A stretch of DNA of 64,000 bases from JBNJGB01 sp051747385 (GTDB lineage Bacteria; Myxococcota_A; UBA9042; PHBI01; JACKFB01): positions 1 to 64,000 of the forward strand of contig JBNJGB010000024.1 in the NCBI GenBank assembly GCA_051747385.1, read 5' to 3'. The translations under genes were made by a program, and so were the position numbers. Of the stretch, positions 39,726 to 49,835 are shown in pieces (the stretch's first letter is position 1; each line of letters begins with the position of its first letter). The notes beneath the pieces are model-generated. The model worked only from the letters and a program-made list of their open reading frames with translations, was not told where the DNA came from and did not search any database.

Positions 39726-40282
39726 CAGGCCCCCTCCTTCACGTAGAGCGCGATGCGATCCTCCGGGGCGCCCTCCTCGATCAGCTCCACCTTGACGGAG
39801 TGGCGCCGCTCCGTCGTGATCTGCTGGCCGACGAAGTCCGCCTGGATGGGAAGCTCCCGGTGGCCCCGGTCCACCAGCACGGCGAGCCGGATCCACTCGG
39901 GCCGGCCGTAGTCGATGACCGCGTCCAGCCCGGCCCGCACCGTGCGCCCCGTGTAGAGGACGTCGTCGACGAGCAGCAGGCGCATGCCCGTGACGTCGAA
40001 GGGCATCTCCGTGCGGCCCACGACGGGCTGGGGCAGGCCGATGAAGACGTCGTCCCGGTACAGGGTGATGTCGATCATCCCCTCGGCCGGCCGGATGCCC
40101 TCGTCCTCCTCGATGAGATCCACGAGCCTGCGGCCCAGGTGCACCCCGCCGCGGTGGATGCCGACGACGGCGAGGCGTTCGACGCCGCCCGTGGACTCGA
40201 CGATCTCGCGGGCGATGCGCCTCAGCGCCCGTCGAATGCCGTCGGCGTCGAGGAGGATGCGCTGGAGACGAAGCTCGCCCAT
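39725..40282 (-). CDS. pyrR: PyrR: pyrimidine regulator / uracil phosphoribosyltransferase
   Basis: The 185-residue PRTase-fold protein has the PRPP loop LLVDDVLYTGRTV (about 103-115) and the PyrR-type GIHRGGVHLGRRL. In Gram-positive bacteria PyrR binds the pyr leader RNA; many homologues are also uracil phosphoribosyltransferases. The spacers around this gene (7 bp to lepB, overlap with pyrB) leave no room for a pyr attenuator in the usual place. Confidence 0.92.
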   Translation of the reverse strand: MGELRLQRILLDADGIRRALRRIAREIVESTGGVERLAVVGIHRGGVHLGRRLVDLIEEDEGIRPAEGMIDITLYRDDVFIGLPQPVVGRTEMPFDVTGMRLLLVDDVLYTGRTVRAGLDAVIDYGRPEWIRLAVLVDRGHRELPIQADFVGQQITTERRHSVKVELIEEGAPEDRIALYVKEGA

Positions 40283-40289
40283 GGTTCCC

Positions 40290-41351
40290 TCAGTCGAGCC
40301 AGGTGAACAGGCGCGAGGTGTCCCGCGCCCACCAGATCACGAACGCGTTGCCCTTGATGTCGTCGAAGTCGACGAAGCCCCAGAAGCGCCCGTCCTCCGA
40401 CCGATCCCGGTTGTCGCCCATCACGAGGACGTGATCCTCCGGGACCACCACGTCGGGCCAGGCCTCGTTGGCGCCGGCGTCACCGATGTAGCGGCCGTGG
40501 CTGTCGCGGAGCGGCCAGTCGGGCTGGTTGACGCACCGGGCCCGGCCGAACACGCCGCCGCCGGGCGGGGTGAGCATGTGCTGGGTCGTGTACGTCGTGC
40601 CGTCGACCGTCTCCTCCTGCCGGACGCAGGGGCACTCGGCCACCGCGGCGCCGGCCTCGTCCCGGCCGCTGTCGTACACGGCGCACCGCGCCTCCCCCAG
40701 CACCTCCGTCGGGACCGGTTCGCCGTTGATCCACAGCCGGTTGTCCTCCAGGCGGACCCGGTCGCCGGGCAGCCCGATGACCCGCTTGATGTAGTCCTCG
40801 CCCTTGTGGGCGCCCGCGTGGTCGAACTCGAAGACGATGACGTCGCCGCGATCGGGCTCGTCCCAGTGGACCATGCGGTGGGACGAGAAGGGCACGTACA
40901 GCCCGAAGGCGATCTTGTTGACGAAGAGGCGATCCCCGATGTGCAGGGTCGGCAGCATGGACCCGCTGGGGATGGAGAAGGCCTCGAAGAAGAACGACCG
41001 GATGAGCAGCGCCAGGCCGACGGCCCAGGCGATGGCCTCCACGTACTCCCGGAGCATGGTCTTGCGCCAGGAGCCGAAGTGCTCCTCGAGGGAGCGGTCG
41101 AGGGCCTCGGTCGCGGTCGCCAGCCTCTCCAGGTCGGCGTCGCGGCGCCCCCTGGCGGGGAGCGCGTCCCGCACGGCGTCCAGGTCCCCCCGCACGGTCT
41201 CCACCGCGGCCGAGCCAGCCCGCGTGCCCTTCTTCCGGACGAGCGTCGTGGCCTCCCGCACCAGCTCGCGGGCCCGGCGAACGAGTCGCTTGCGGGAGAC
41301 CCCCTTGGAGCCTCCTCCGCGAGACGACCGGGTGTTGCCAGGCGGAGACAT
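40290..41351 (-). CDS. lepB: Signal peptidase I (long form)
   Basis: The 353-residue product has a basic, coiled N-terminal extension of about 100 residues, one clear membrane helix (about 106-122), then the catalytic Ser131 in IPSGSMLPTL and Lys189 in DYIKRVIGLPGD, and box E GDNRDRSEDGRFWG. It cleaves signal peptides at the periplasmic face. An insertion of about 70 residues between boxes D and E (with CAVYDSGRDE and CPCVRQ cysteines) is longer than in minimal enzymes. It is the first gene of an operon with pyrR, pyrB, pyrC' and carA, 7 bp before pyrR. Confidence 0.93.
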   Translation of the reverse strand: MSPPGNTRSSRGGGSKGVSRKRLVRRARELVREATTLVRKKGTRAGSAAVETVRGDLDAVRDALPARGRRDADLERLATATEALDRSLEEHFGSWRKTMLREYVEAIAWAVGLALLIRSFFFEAFSIPSGSMLPTLHIGDRLFVNKIAFGLYVPFSSHRMVHWDEPDRGDVIVFEFDHAGAHKGEDYIKRVIGLPGDRVRLEDNRLWINGEPVPTEVLGEARCAVYDSGRDEAGAAVAECPCVRQEETVDGTTYTTQHMLTPPGGGVFGRARCVNQPDWPLRDSHGRYIGDAGANEAWPDVVVPEDHVLVMGDNRDRSEDGRFWGFVDFDDIKGNAFVIWWARDTSRLFTWLD

Positions 41352-41412
41352 CCGAGCTCCGGAGCAGGGGTTCTTCGCGGCGCTCAGCGCATGGCGCGCG
41401 GCTCGCGCACGG

Positions 41413-41442
41413 CTTATAGGTGCCGGGGATCCCCGGTGTCAA
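41413..41442 (-). promoter_or_regulatory. Strong sigma70 promoter of lepB-pyr, with palindromic spacer
   Basis: On the minus strand TTGACA (41442-41437), an 18 bp spacer and TATAAG (41418-41413) form a near-consensus promoter about 60 bp before the lepB ATG. The 14 bases next to the -35 box are a perfect palindrome, CCGGGGATCCCCGG (41423-41436), a candidate operator. Confidence 0.75.
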
Positions 41443-41463
41443 CGCCTCAGGGGCCGCCGAGCA

Positions 41464-41489
41464 GGGCGGTCGCAAAGTCGACCGCCCTC
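41464..41489. other. Perfect 10 bp hairpin between lepA and lepB
   Basis: agggcggtcg (41464-41473) and cgaccgccct (41480-41489) flank a 6-base loop. It lies 3' of lepA and 5' of the lepB promoter. No T-run follows on either strand, so it is not a canonical terminator, though it may stop or protect lepA mRNA. Confidence 0.6.
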
Positions 41490-41519
41490 CCTTGCCTTTG
41501 CCCTTGCCCTTGCCCGTGC
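41490..41519. repeat. Short (ttgccc)n tandem tract
   Basis: Four to five copies of a 6 bp unit (ttgcct, ttgccc, ttgccc, ttgccc, gtgcct) directly follow the hairpin. The rest of the lepA-lepB spacer (41520-41646) shows nothing recognisable. Confidence 0.7.
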
Positions 41520-41646
41520 CTGCTCTCAGACGCGCAAAACCCATCGTTTCCGAGCGGGTGCAATCCGGGGCCGGGCGCCGTACCGCCGCACGGCCCTGAC
41601 CTTTCCGACTTTGCGATTGCCCTGAGGGGCCGAGTCGCCGCGCCCG

Positions 41647-43473
<1,827 letters not shown>

Positions 43474-43556
43474 CGGGCTCCTGATGCGTGGGCGCGGGAC
43501 GCGCCCGGGGCTCGTGGGGGCGAACGGACAGGGGGTAGAGCGCGCGAGGGCGCGGA

Positions 43557-44501
43557 CTATTCCCCGGCGGCCACCGCGGCGCGGAACCACGGGGCGCTGC
43601 GGGTGAGGCCCTCGCGGAGGCCCACGGCGGGCTCCCAGCCGAGCACCCGGCGGGCGAGGGCGATGTCCGGGCGGCGCACCTTGGGGTCGTCCGCCGGGAG
43701 ATCCCGGTGGATCACCTCGCTGGTGCAGCCTCCGAACAGATCGATGCAGATGCGGGCGAGCTCGAGGATGCTGTGCTCGTCCGGGTTGCCCAGGTTCAGC
43801 GGGCCGGCCTGGTCGCCGTGGACCATGCGGACGACGCCCTCGACCAGGTCGTCCACGAAGCAGAAGCTCCGCGACTGGGAGCCGTCCCCGAACACGGGAA
43901 GGGCCCGGCCGCGCAGCACGCGCTCCATGAACGTGGGGACCACGCGGCCGTCGCCGAGGCGCATGCGGGGGCCGTAGGTGTTGAAGATCCGGATGATTCG
44001 GCCGTCGACGCCGTGGACGCGCCGGTACGTGGAGGTCGCGGCCTCCGCGAAGCGCTTGGCCTCGTCGTAGCAGGCGCGCGGCCCCACGGGGTTCACGTGG
44101 CCCCAGTAGTCCTCCGGCTGGGGGTGGACCTGGGGATCGCCGTACACCTCGCTCGTGGACGCCAGGAGGAACACGGCGCCCTGGTCGCGTGCCGCCTCCA
44201 GGCAGTGCAGCGTACCCTCGGATCCGGCGCGGAGGGTCTCGACCGCCAGGCGCGCGTAGTCCACCGGGCTGGCGGGAGACGCGAAGTGAAGGATGGCGTC
44301 GGCGGCCGGCGCGTCGCCGAGCCCGTCCACGACGTCGGCCTCCACCAGATCGAAGCGGGGCTCTCGCTCCAGCCCCGCCAGGTTGGCGCGCGCGCCGGTG
44401 GACAGGTCGTCGACCCCGACGACCTCGTGGCCGTCGGCGACGAACCGCTCACAGAGGTGCGAGCCGATGAAGCCCGCGCCGCCGGTGATGATCACCCGCA
44501 T
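43557..44501 (-). CDS. NAD-dependent sugar-nucleotide epimerase/decarboxylase (UXS-like)
   Basis: The 314-residue extended SDR protein has the NAD motif GGAGFIGSHL at the N-terminus, catalytic Ser/Thr in ASTSEVYGDP, and Y-D-E-A-K as YxxxK. RIFNTYGPRMRLGDGRVVP and SFCFVDDLVEG are characteristic of UDP-glucuronate decarboxylases (UDP-xylose synthase); a dTDP-glucose dehydratase or galactose epimerase is less likely. Role in surface polysaccharide precursors is inferred. It lies 43 bp after the small regulator gene. Confidence 0.85.
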   Translation of the reverse strand: MRVIITGGAGFIGSHLCERFVADGHEVVGVDDLSTGARANLAGLEREPRFDLVEADVVDGLGDAPAADAILHFASPASPVDYARLAVETLRAGSEGTLHCLEAARDQGAVFLLASTSEVYGDPQVHPQPEDYWGHVNPVGPRACYDEAKRFAEAATSTYRRVHGVDGRIIRIFNTYGPRMRLGDGRVVPTFMERVLRGRALPVFGDGSQSRSFCFVDDLVEGVVRMVHGDQAGPLNLGNPDEHSILELARICIDLFGGCTSEVIHRDLPADDPKVRRPDIALARRVLGWEPAVGLREGLTRSAPWFRAAVAAGE

Positions 44502-44544
44502 CTGGAATCGCTCTCCCCACGCGCGTCGAGGTCCGTGGCGCCGG

Positions 44545-44739
44545 TCAACCGTCCCCCTCGTCGCCGATGGCGAGCCCGAGCTGGGTGGGGAGGCGATCCC
44601 GGTACTTCTCCAGCGCCAGGTCGATCCCCTCGCGGATGAACTGCGCCATGGGCGTGCCGGTCACCTGGCTGAGCAGCTTGAGCTGCCGATCCTGCTCGAC
44701 GGTGATGTAGATGGTCGTCGCGACCTTCCTGCTCGCCAT
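44545..44739 (-). CDS. Small ribbon-helix-helix (CopG-like) regulator
   Basis: The 64-residue product has a beta-strand RKVATTIYITVEQ followed by two helices (QDRQLKLLSQVTG, PMAQFIREGIDLALEKY), the CopG/Arc ribbon-helix-helix fold. It should bind DNA as a dimer. No toxin gene is adjacent, so an antitoxin role is unsupported; regulation of its own promoter or the following epimerase gene is possible. Confidence 0.8.
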   Translation of the reverse strand: MASRKVATTIYITVEQDRQLKLLSQVTGTPMAQFIREGIDLALEKYRDRLPTQLGLAIGDEGDG

Positions 44740-44761
44740 GCCGGCCTCCGTGGCCGCGCGA

Positions 44762-44790
44762 AGCTAGCGGGGCCCCGCGGGCCTTGTCAA
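44762..44790 (-). promoter_or_regulatory. Putative promoter of the ribbon-helix-helix gene
   Basis: On the minus strand a consensus -35 TTGACA (44790-44785) and a 17 bp spacer precede CTAGCT (44767-44762, 3 of 6), about 22 bp before the ATG. The spacer contains the G+C-only palindrome cggggccccg. Confidence 0.45.
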
Positions 44791-45107
44791 TGACGGGCGT
44801 CGGTCGGGGCGGAGCGCCAACGGCGACTCACAGCTCCTCACGTGGCGCGAGACGAAGTGCTCGCGCAAAGACGTGAAGACGCAAAGGAAAACGGCACGCT
44901 CCGGCCCGGGTCGCTCGCTGCTGGCCTGCCGGTGGCCTGGCAGCCTCGGCCGAACCGGTGTGCGAGCGGTTTGCTGGCCTTCGAGGTTCGGCGGCGCGGC
45001 GCGCGATTGTCCGCGAGATCGCGGTATCCCGAGATGTGCAGGGCTGTGAGCCTCCGGCGAGGGTCCTGCGCCCGGCCGTCCGTGGAATTTCGGGGGCGTG
45101 CGCGTGC

Positions 45108-45136
45108 TTGTCTACGGGTGAGCCCACAACTATAGT
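45108..45136 (+). promoter_or_regulatory. Sigma70 promoter of the S1-domain gene
   Basis: TTGTCT (45108-45113), a 17 bp spacer and TATAGT (45131-45136; 5 of 6) lie 33 bp before the ATG at 45170. A leader of about 27 nt with an AGGAG box fits. Confidence 0.7.
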
Positions 45137-45169
45137 CCGCGCGCCTTCCAGCGCGCAGGAGCCAGGCGA

Positions 45170-46831
45170 ATGAGCGAGCGCGACGACAAGCAGCGGGGCG
45201 GCAGCGTCTCGGCCACCGACGAGGGGGTCGAGCCGGCCGCCGCCGGGCGCCGGCCCACGGTGGTCCGGGTGGGCCAGGGGGAGCAGGCGCCGGAGCCCGA
45301 GCCGACGCCCGAGGAGCGCCCGAAGCCGGCGCCACGGGTCGAGGTGGAGACCGACGGGGACTTCGCCGCGCTCCTCGCCGAGCAGGAGGCGGGCGGAGAT
45401 CAGCCCGACGGCTTCCGGCCCGGGGACAAGGTCGAGGGCGTCGTGGAGGTGGTCAGCCTCCACGGAGACGAGGTCTTCCTGGACCTGGGCGGCAAGGTCA
45501 CGGGCTACGTCCTGAAGGAGGAGCTCCGCGATCTGGAGGGTCACCTCACCGTCGAGCAGGGCGACCGCCTCGAGGGCGTGGTCGCCGGCATGGACGCGAA
45601 CGGCGTCCGGGTCCGCACGTCCGTGGGCCGCGGGGTCCGGGACCGCGAGGCCATCATCGAAGCGTACGAGGCCGGCCTGCCCGTCGAGGGGAAGGTGGTC
45701 GACGTCAACAAGGGCGGCTTCGAGGTGGAGGCCGCCGGGGGCCGCGCGTTCTGCCCCATGAGCCACATGGACCTGTTCCGGCCGCCCGAGCCGCAGGAGT
45801 ACGTGGGCCGCACGCTCACCTTCAAGGTGCTGGAGCTCCGGGAGGGCTCGCCGGTCCTGTCCCGCGCGGAGCTCCTCCGGGAGCAGCGGGCCGAGCAGGC
45901 CGCCGAGCTCAGGGAGCGCCTCGTGCCGGGCGCCCGGCTGCCGGGCGTGGTCCGGAGCATCCAGAAGTTCGGCGCGTTCGTGGACCTGGGCGGCGTGGAT
46001 GGCCTGGTGCACACGAGCGAGCTGAGCTGGGGCCACGTGGACGATCCCCACGAGGTGGTCTCCCTCGGCCAGGAGGTGGAGGTCGTCGTCCTCGAGGTGG
46101 ACGAGGACCGAGACCGGGTGGGGCTGTCCATCGCCCGGGCGCAGGGTGACCCTTTCGAGGACGCCATGCAGGCCATCCAGGTGGGCAGCGTCGTGGACGG
46201 CACGATCGTCCGCCTGACGAACTTCGGGGCGTTCGTGAACCTGGCGCCCCACGTGGACGGGATGATCCACGTCTCCGACATGGCCCACCACCACGTGCGG
46301 CACCCCAAGGAGGTGGTCTCCAAGGGGGATCACGTGCGCGTGAAGGTCACCGGCATCGACCTGGGGCAGCGCCGCATCGGGCTGAGCCTCAAGGACCTCT
46401 CCGACGACCCGTGGGACAGCGCCGAGGAGCGATACTCCCCGGGGACCGTCGTGAAGGGCACCGTCGCCCGGATCGCCCAGTTTGGCGTCTTCATCGACCT
46501 CGAGCCCGGCGTCACGGGACTGCTGCACGCCAGCGAGAGTGGCGTCCCCCAGGGACAACCCCTGCAGTCCGCCTACAAGCCCGGCTCCGAGGTGGAGGTG
46601 CGCATCCTCCGCGTGGACTCGGACGAGCGGAAGATCGGGCTCACCGTGAAGGACGAGTCCGAGCGGGCGGCGAAGCCGCGTCCCAGGGGCGGTGGACCCC
46701 GGCGTGGCAGTCCTCGCGGCGGCGGGCAGCCGAAGGTCTGGCGCGATCGGGAGGCGCAGGAGCCCGCCGGCGACAAGGGCCTCGGGACCCTGGGGGAGAA
46801 GCTGATGAAGGCCCTCGAGAAGGACGACTGA
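45170..46831 (+). CDS. Multi-S1-domain RNA-binding protein (ribosomal protein S1-like)
   Basis: The product is 553 residues. After an acidic, low-complexity N-terminus of about 80 residues come five S1 (OB-fold) repeats; the last three are canonical (VRSIQKFGAFVDLGGVDGLVHTSELSW, TIVRLTNFGAFVNLAPHVDGMIHVSDM, TVARIAQFGVFIDLEPGVTGLLHASES), each about 75-80 residues. A basic Gly/Arg-rich tail follows. S1-like proteins bind mRNA on the ribosome; a second, non-ribosomal S1 paralogue is equally possible, as Myxococcota often carry several. A good promoter is 33 bp upstream. Confidence 0.85.
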   Translation: MSERDDKQRGGSVSATDEGVEPAAAGRRPTVVRVGQGEQAPEPEPTPEERPKPAPRVEVETDGDFAALLAEQEAGGDQPDGFRPGDKVEGVVEVVSLHGDEVFLDLGGKVTGYVLKEELRDLEGHLTVEQGDRLEGVVAGMDANGVRVRTSVGRGVRDREAIIEAYEAGLPVEGKVVDVNKGGFEVEAAGGRAFCPMSHMDLFRPPEPQEYVGRTLTFKVLELREGSPVLSRAELLREQRAEQAAELRERLVPGARLPGVVRSIQKFGAFVDLGGVDGLVHTSELSWGHVDDPHEVVSLGQEVEVVVLEVDEDRDRVGLSIARAQGDPFEDAMQAIQVGSVVDGTIVRLTNFGAFVNLAPHVDGMIHVSDMAHHHVRHPKEVVSKGDHVRVKVTGIDLGQRRIGLSLKDLSDDPWDSAEERYSPGTVVKGTVARIAQFGVFIDLEPGVTGLLHASESGVPQGQPLQSAYKPGSEVEVRILRVDSDERKIGLTVKDESERAAKPRPRGGGPRRGSPRGGGQPKVWRDREAQEPAGDKGLGTLGEKLMKALEKDD

Positions 46832-46836
46832 GGGGC

Positions 46837-47538
46837 GTGCGGAGAGGCAGGCCGAACTCGTCCCGCGCGGCCCTGGTCGTGGGGTTCCTGGTCCTGGGCG
46901 CCGGTGGCCTGACCGCCTGCCCCGAGTGGTTGGAGATGCCTCCGCCGCAGGGCGGGGACACGGGGGCGCCCGAGCCCGTGGCCCTCGAGGGTCCGCCGGT
47001 CCACCTGCCCTCGCGGGGGCCGAGGGTGGACGGCGCGGGGCCGCTGGTCCCCATGACCCCGGGGCTCCGGGTTCCGGACGGCTACTGGACGCGGGTGCGC
47101 CTGGACGCCGCCGACCTCCTGCTTCCCTGGACCTGGGCGGTCGCCCACACGACGTCGGACGGGGAGGGGCCCCACCTGGTCCTCCGCCTGCTGGCGGCCG
47201 AGGGCCCCGTGGCGCCGGACGCGCGGGCCCTCCGCGCCGTCATTCCGCTGGCCGTTCCGGAGGGGACGCGCCTGGAGGCCCTGGAGGGGCTCGAGCTGGG
47301 ACCCGAGGCGATGGCGCAGGCCACGATCGGCCTTCGGACCGACGCCCGGAACCGCTGGCTCGTCACGCCTCGCCGCCTGGCGATCACCTCCGTGCGCCCC
47401 CGCGTGGTCGTGGGCACGCTGGAGGGCGTGGCGCGGCGCGGATCCCAGGGACGGCGCGAGCGCGTGTTCCAGGCGGGGTTCCTCGCCCTCCGCGCCGACC
47501 GGGGGCCGGAGGCGGCCGGAGCACCGCCCGGCGGCTGA
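46837..47538 (+). CDS. Hypothetical lipoprotein
   Basis: The 233-residue product starts at GTG 46837, 5 bp after the S1 gene, with a gagggg sequence just upstream. A basic n-region, hydrophobic core (AALVVGFLVLGAGG) and lipobox LTAC predict a lipoprotein. The mature part is Pro-rich at first, then an alpha/beta domain with WTWAVAHTT and no family I recognise. Probably co-transcribed with the S1 gene. Confidence 0.7.
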   Translation: MRRGRPNSSRAALVVGFLVLGAGGLTACPEWLEMPPPQGGDTGAPEPVALEGPPVHLPSRGPRVDGAGPLVPMTPGLRVPDGYWTRVRLDAADLLLPWTWAVAHTTSDGEGPHLVLRLLAAEGPVAPDARALRAVIPLAVPEGTRLEALEGLELGPEAMAQATIGLRTDARNRWLVTPRRLAITSVRPRVVVGTLEGVARRGSQGRRERVFQAGFLALRADRGPEAAGAPPGG

Positions 47539-47617
47539 CAGTCGCCGCGGCTTTCCAGTAGCCTCGGGGTATCCCACCAAGCGTCGAGCGGCGCGTGTCC
47601 CCGCGCGGAGGTGCAGC

Positions 47618-48676
47618 ATGGCCCGAGTCCGGCACGAGGGTCCGCCGAAGGTCGTCGTCGTCTCCGGTGACGCCGGGTTCCGCCGGGAGGCGAGCGAGGC
47701 GCTCGGGACCGACCACGAGGTGTCGACCGAGGCGAGTGCGGGCGGCGCCGCGGCCACCGTGGAGGAAGGCCGCGTGCGCGCGGTGGTGTGCGACGAGAGC
47801 CTGGGCGACGACGCCCTCTTCACGCTCGCGGTCGCCGCGAGGCAGGCGCCCGCCGCGGCGCGGATCCTGGTCGGGCCTGCCGAGGATGCCGACCGCGTCG
47901 TCGAGGCCGTCAACCGGGCGGGGATCCACCGCTACGTCCGCGCGCCGTGGAGGGCGGAGGCTCTCGCGGACGCCGTGCGGGAGGAGATCGAGCGCTCCCG
48001 GCGCGGGGAGGTGGAGCTGGCGCGGGCGACACGCTCCCTGGGCCACGACCTCCGCGGCCCGCTGCAGACCATACAGGGATACGCGGAGCTCCTCTCCTTG
48101 AGGTTCCGGAGCCAGCTGGACGAGTCCGCCGGCCGCTTCCTGGACAACCTGCTGGAGGGCGTCGGCCGCACGTCCAAGCTCCTGGAGGCCATGCTGTCCT
48201 ACCTGACCGCCCGGCGGGCCGTGCTCGAGCCCGAGGCCGTGGCCCTGGACCGGGTGGTCGACGCGGCCCGGGCCAACGTTGCGGGCGTCCTGGAGGAGGC
48301 CGAGGCCGACGTGGAGGTGGGCGACCTGCCCGCGGTCCGCGGCGATCAGGCCCGCCTCGGGACGGTCATGGAGCACCTGCTGGCCAATGCCGCCTGCTAT
48401 CGGCGGGGTCCGGGCGTGCGCATCCGGGTGGACGCCCAGCGCCGGGACGGGGAGGTCGAGGTGAGCGTCCGGGACGACGGCCGGGGGATGCCCGCCGAGG
48501 ACGCCCCGGCCGCCTTCGACCCGTTCGTGCGGCTCTGCAGCGACGACGAGGTCGTCGGGGAGGGGATGGGCCTCGCCATCGCCCGGGTCCTCGTGGAGAA
48601 GCACGGCGGCCGCATCTGGCTCGAGACCGAGCCCGACCGCGGCACCACGGTGCGGTTCACGCTCCCTGCAGCCTGA
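47618..48676 (+). CDS. Receiver-histidine kinase hybrid
   Basis: The product is 352 residues. Residues about 10-120 form a degenerate receiver: the phospho-acceptor region reads VVCDES (Asp59), but the conserved K-P is RAP (Arg108), so phosphorylation is uncertain. A HisKA domain follows with SLGHDLRGPLQTIQGY (His143), then a HATPase with N box HLLANAACY, DDGRGMP and GEGMGLAIARVLVEKHGG. No membrane segment, so it is cytoplasmic. The order receiver-then-kinase is common in Myxococcota. No response regulator is adjacent. Confidence 0.85.
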   Translation: MARVRHEGPPKVVVVSGDAGFRREASEALGTDHEVSTEASAGGAAATVEEGRVRAVVCDESLGDDALFTLAVAARQAPAAARILVGPAEDADRVVEAVNRAGIHRYVRAPWRAEALADAVREEIERSRRGEVELARATRSLGHDLRGPLQTIQGYAELLSLRFRSQLDESAGRFLDNLLEGVGRTSKLLEAMLSYLTARRAVLEPEAVALDRVVDAARANVAGVLEEAEADVEVGDLPAVRGDQARLGTVMEHLLANAACYRRGPGVRIRVDAQRRDGEVEVSVRDDGRGMPAEDAPAAFDPFVRLCSDDEVVGEGMGLAIARVLVEKHGGRIWLETEPDRGTTVRFTLPAA

Positions 48677-48736
48677 CAGGTCTGCGCACCCCGAGCACCG
48701 GCGCCGCCGTGTCCCTCCGCTCGCCGGACCACGACG

Positions 48737-49558
48737 CTACAGGAGCAGCGACCACACCGGGCGGGTGAGGCGCAGGCCCAGGAACATCAGCGCGGGGCCG
48801 TACTTCTTCCGGCTACGCAGGAAGCGGTACTGGCCCATGAGGAACGGCGGGGCGAGGAAGGCGTCGGCGAGGTCCTGGGACTCGCGCGCGTTGACCTCCT
48901 TCAGGCGCTCGCGGGTGGCGCCGGCCCGGAAGCGGCGGGGGCGCCCCTCTTCGACCCAGGACTCGGCGATCTCCTGGGCGCGCGGGATCAGGTCCTCGGG
49001 GGCCGTCACCTCGTCGACCAGCCCGATGTCGAGGGCCTCCCGGGCCGTAGGCTTCCAGCCCTCCTCGCCGAGCATGCGCCGGGCGGCGGCCTCGCCGACG
49101 AGGTTCGGCAGGTGCTCGGTGGAGCAGCCCTCGGGGGGCACGCCGAGGCGCGCGAACGGTGTGGAGAACGTCGCCCGCTCGGAGGCGATGATGGCGTCGC
49201 ACAGCGTGGCCGACGTGACCGTCGCGCCGATGGCCGGGCCGTTCACGGCGACCAGGATCGGCTTGTCGAAGTCGATGAAGTGGTCGAAGACGGCCTGGTT
49301 GTGGCTGGCGATCAGGTCCCGCAGCTTGCGCGGGTGGTCCAGCTGGATGGTCGACGAGAGGTTCACGCCGGCGCTGTAGTAGTCGCCCGCGCCCGTGAGC
49401 ACCAGCGCGCCGACGGCGTCGTCGGAGGCCGCCTCGTCCATGGCGCCGAAGAGCGCCTCCATCATCTCCAGGGTCCAGCCGTTCAGCCGGCGCGCGTTGT
49501 TCATCGTCAGGGTGCGCACCCCGTTGTTCGTGGACACCAGGACCAGCTCGTCGGACAT
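48737..49558 (-). CDS. Enoyl-CoA isomerase-like crotonase family protein
   Basis: The 273-residue product has the acyl-CoA fold elements SAGVNLS and NGPAIGATVT. Its ARLGVPPEGCSTEHLP segment carries Glu143 in the P-E-G-C-S context typical of delta3,delta2-enoyl-CoA isomerases, while the first hydratase Glu (GGGCE) is absent. It may move double bonds during oxidation of unsaturated fatty acids. Start ATG 49558. It is divergent from the beta-oxidation operon. Confidence 0.85.
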   Translation of the reverse strand: MSDELVLVSTNNGVRTLTMNNARRLNGWTLEMMEALFGAMDEAASDDAVGALVLTGAGDYYSAGVNLSSTIQLDHPRKLRDLIASHNQAVFDHFIDFDKPILVAVNGPAIGATVTSATLCDAIIASERATFSTPFARLGVPPEGCSTEHLPNLVGEAAARRMLGEEGWKPTAREALDIGLVDEVTAPEDLIPRAQEIAESWVEEGRPRRFRAGATRERLKEVNARESQDLADAFLAPPFLMGQYRFLRSRKKYGPALMFLGLRLTRPVWSLLL

Positions 49559-49781
49559 GGCTCTCCCTCGTGGGCGATGGTGGCGCGGTCGCTCCGTGCG
49601 CGAGCAGCCTACACGCGAGCCGGGGGAGGTGCACCGTCGCGTCGGAGGGCGGCCTGATGCGCTCCGAAATCCGTGCGTGTCAGAGGGCTTCCAAAGGGGT
49701 ACCATGCCCCCCGGCCGCAGACGGCCCGTCACCCCCTCGCTGTCGCCCGCTCCGAGCCGCGGCTCGGCGCCGCGGGGCGCG

Positions 49782-49810
49782 TTGACAGGCTCTCGCGGCC
49801 GGTGCTAACC
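49782..49810 (+). promoter_or_regulatory. Putative promoter of the beta-oxidation operon
   Basis: A consensus -35 TTGACA (49782-49787), 17 bp spacer and ctaacc (49805-49810, weak, with TG just upstream) lie 26 bp before the thiolase ATG, which follows a strong ggaggag. Confidence 0.5.
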
Positions 49811-49835
49811 GACGGCCCTTGCAGCGGAGGAGACC

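Larger units (their letters stand above)
44740..45169. other. 430 bp divergent intergenic region with partial repeat copy D
   Basis: The region carries promoters at both edges. At 44840-44885, read on the minus strand, cctttgcgtcttcacgtctt followed by tgcgcgag resembles only the last part of the dispersed repeat family. 44890-45100 shows no gene or structure that I can name. Confidence 0.55.

Noticed and set aside
36333..40282. carB or pyrD/E/F as part of the pyr operon
   Set aside because: The next features after carA are the tRNAs; no further pyrimidine gene can be found in the window.
44545..44739. Antitoxin of a toxin-antitoxin pair
   Set aside because: The protein is a ribbon-helix-helix regulator, but the next gene is a sugar-nucleotide epimerase and no small toxin-like frame is adjacent.
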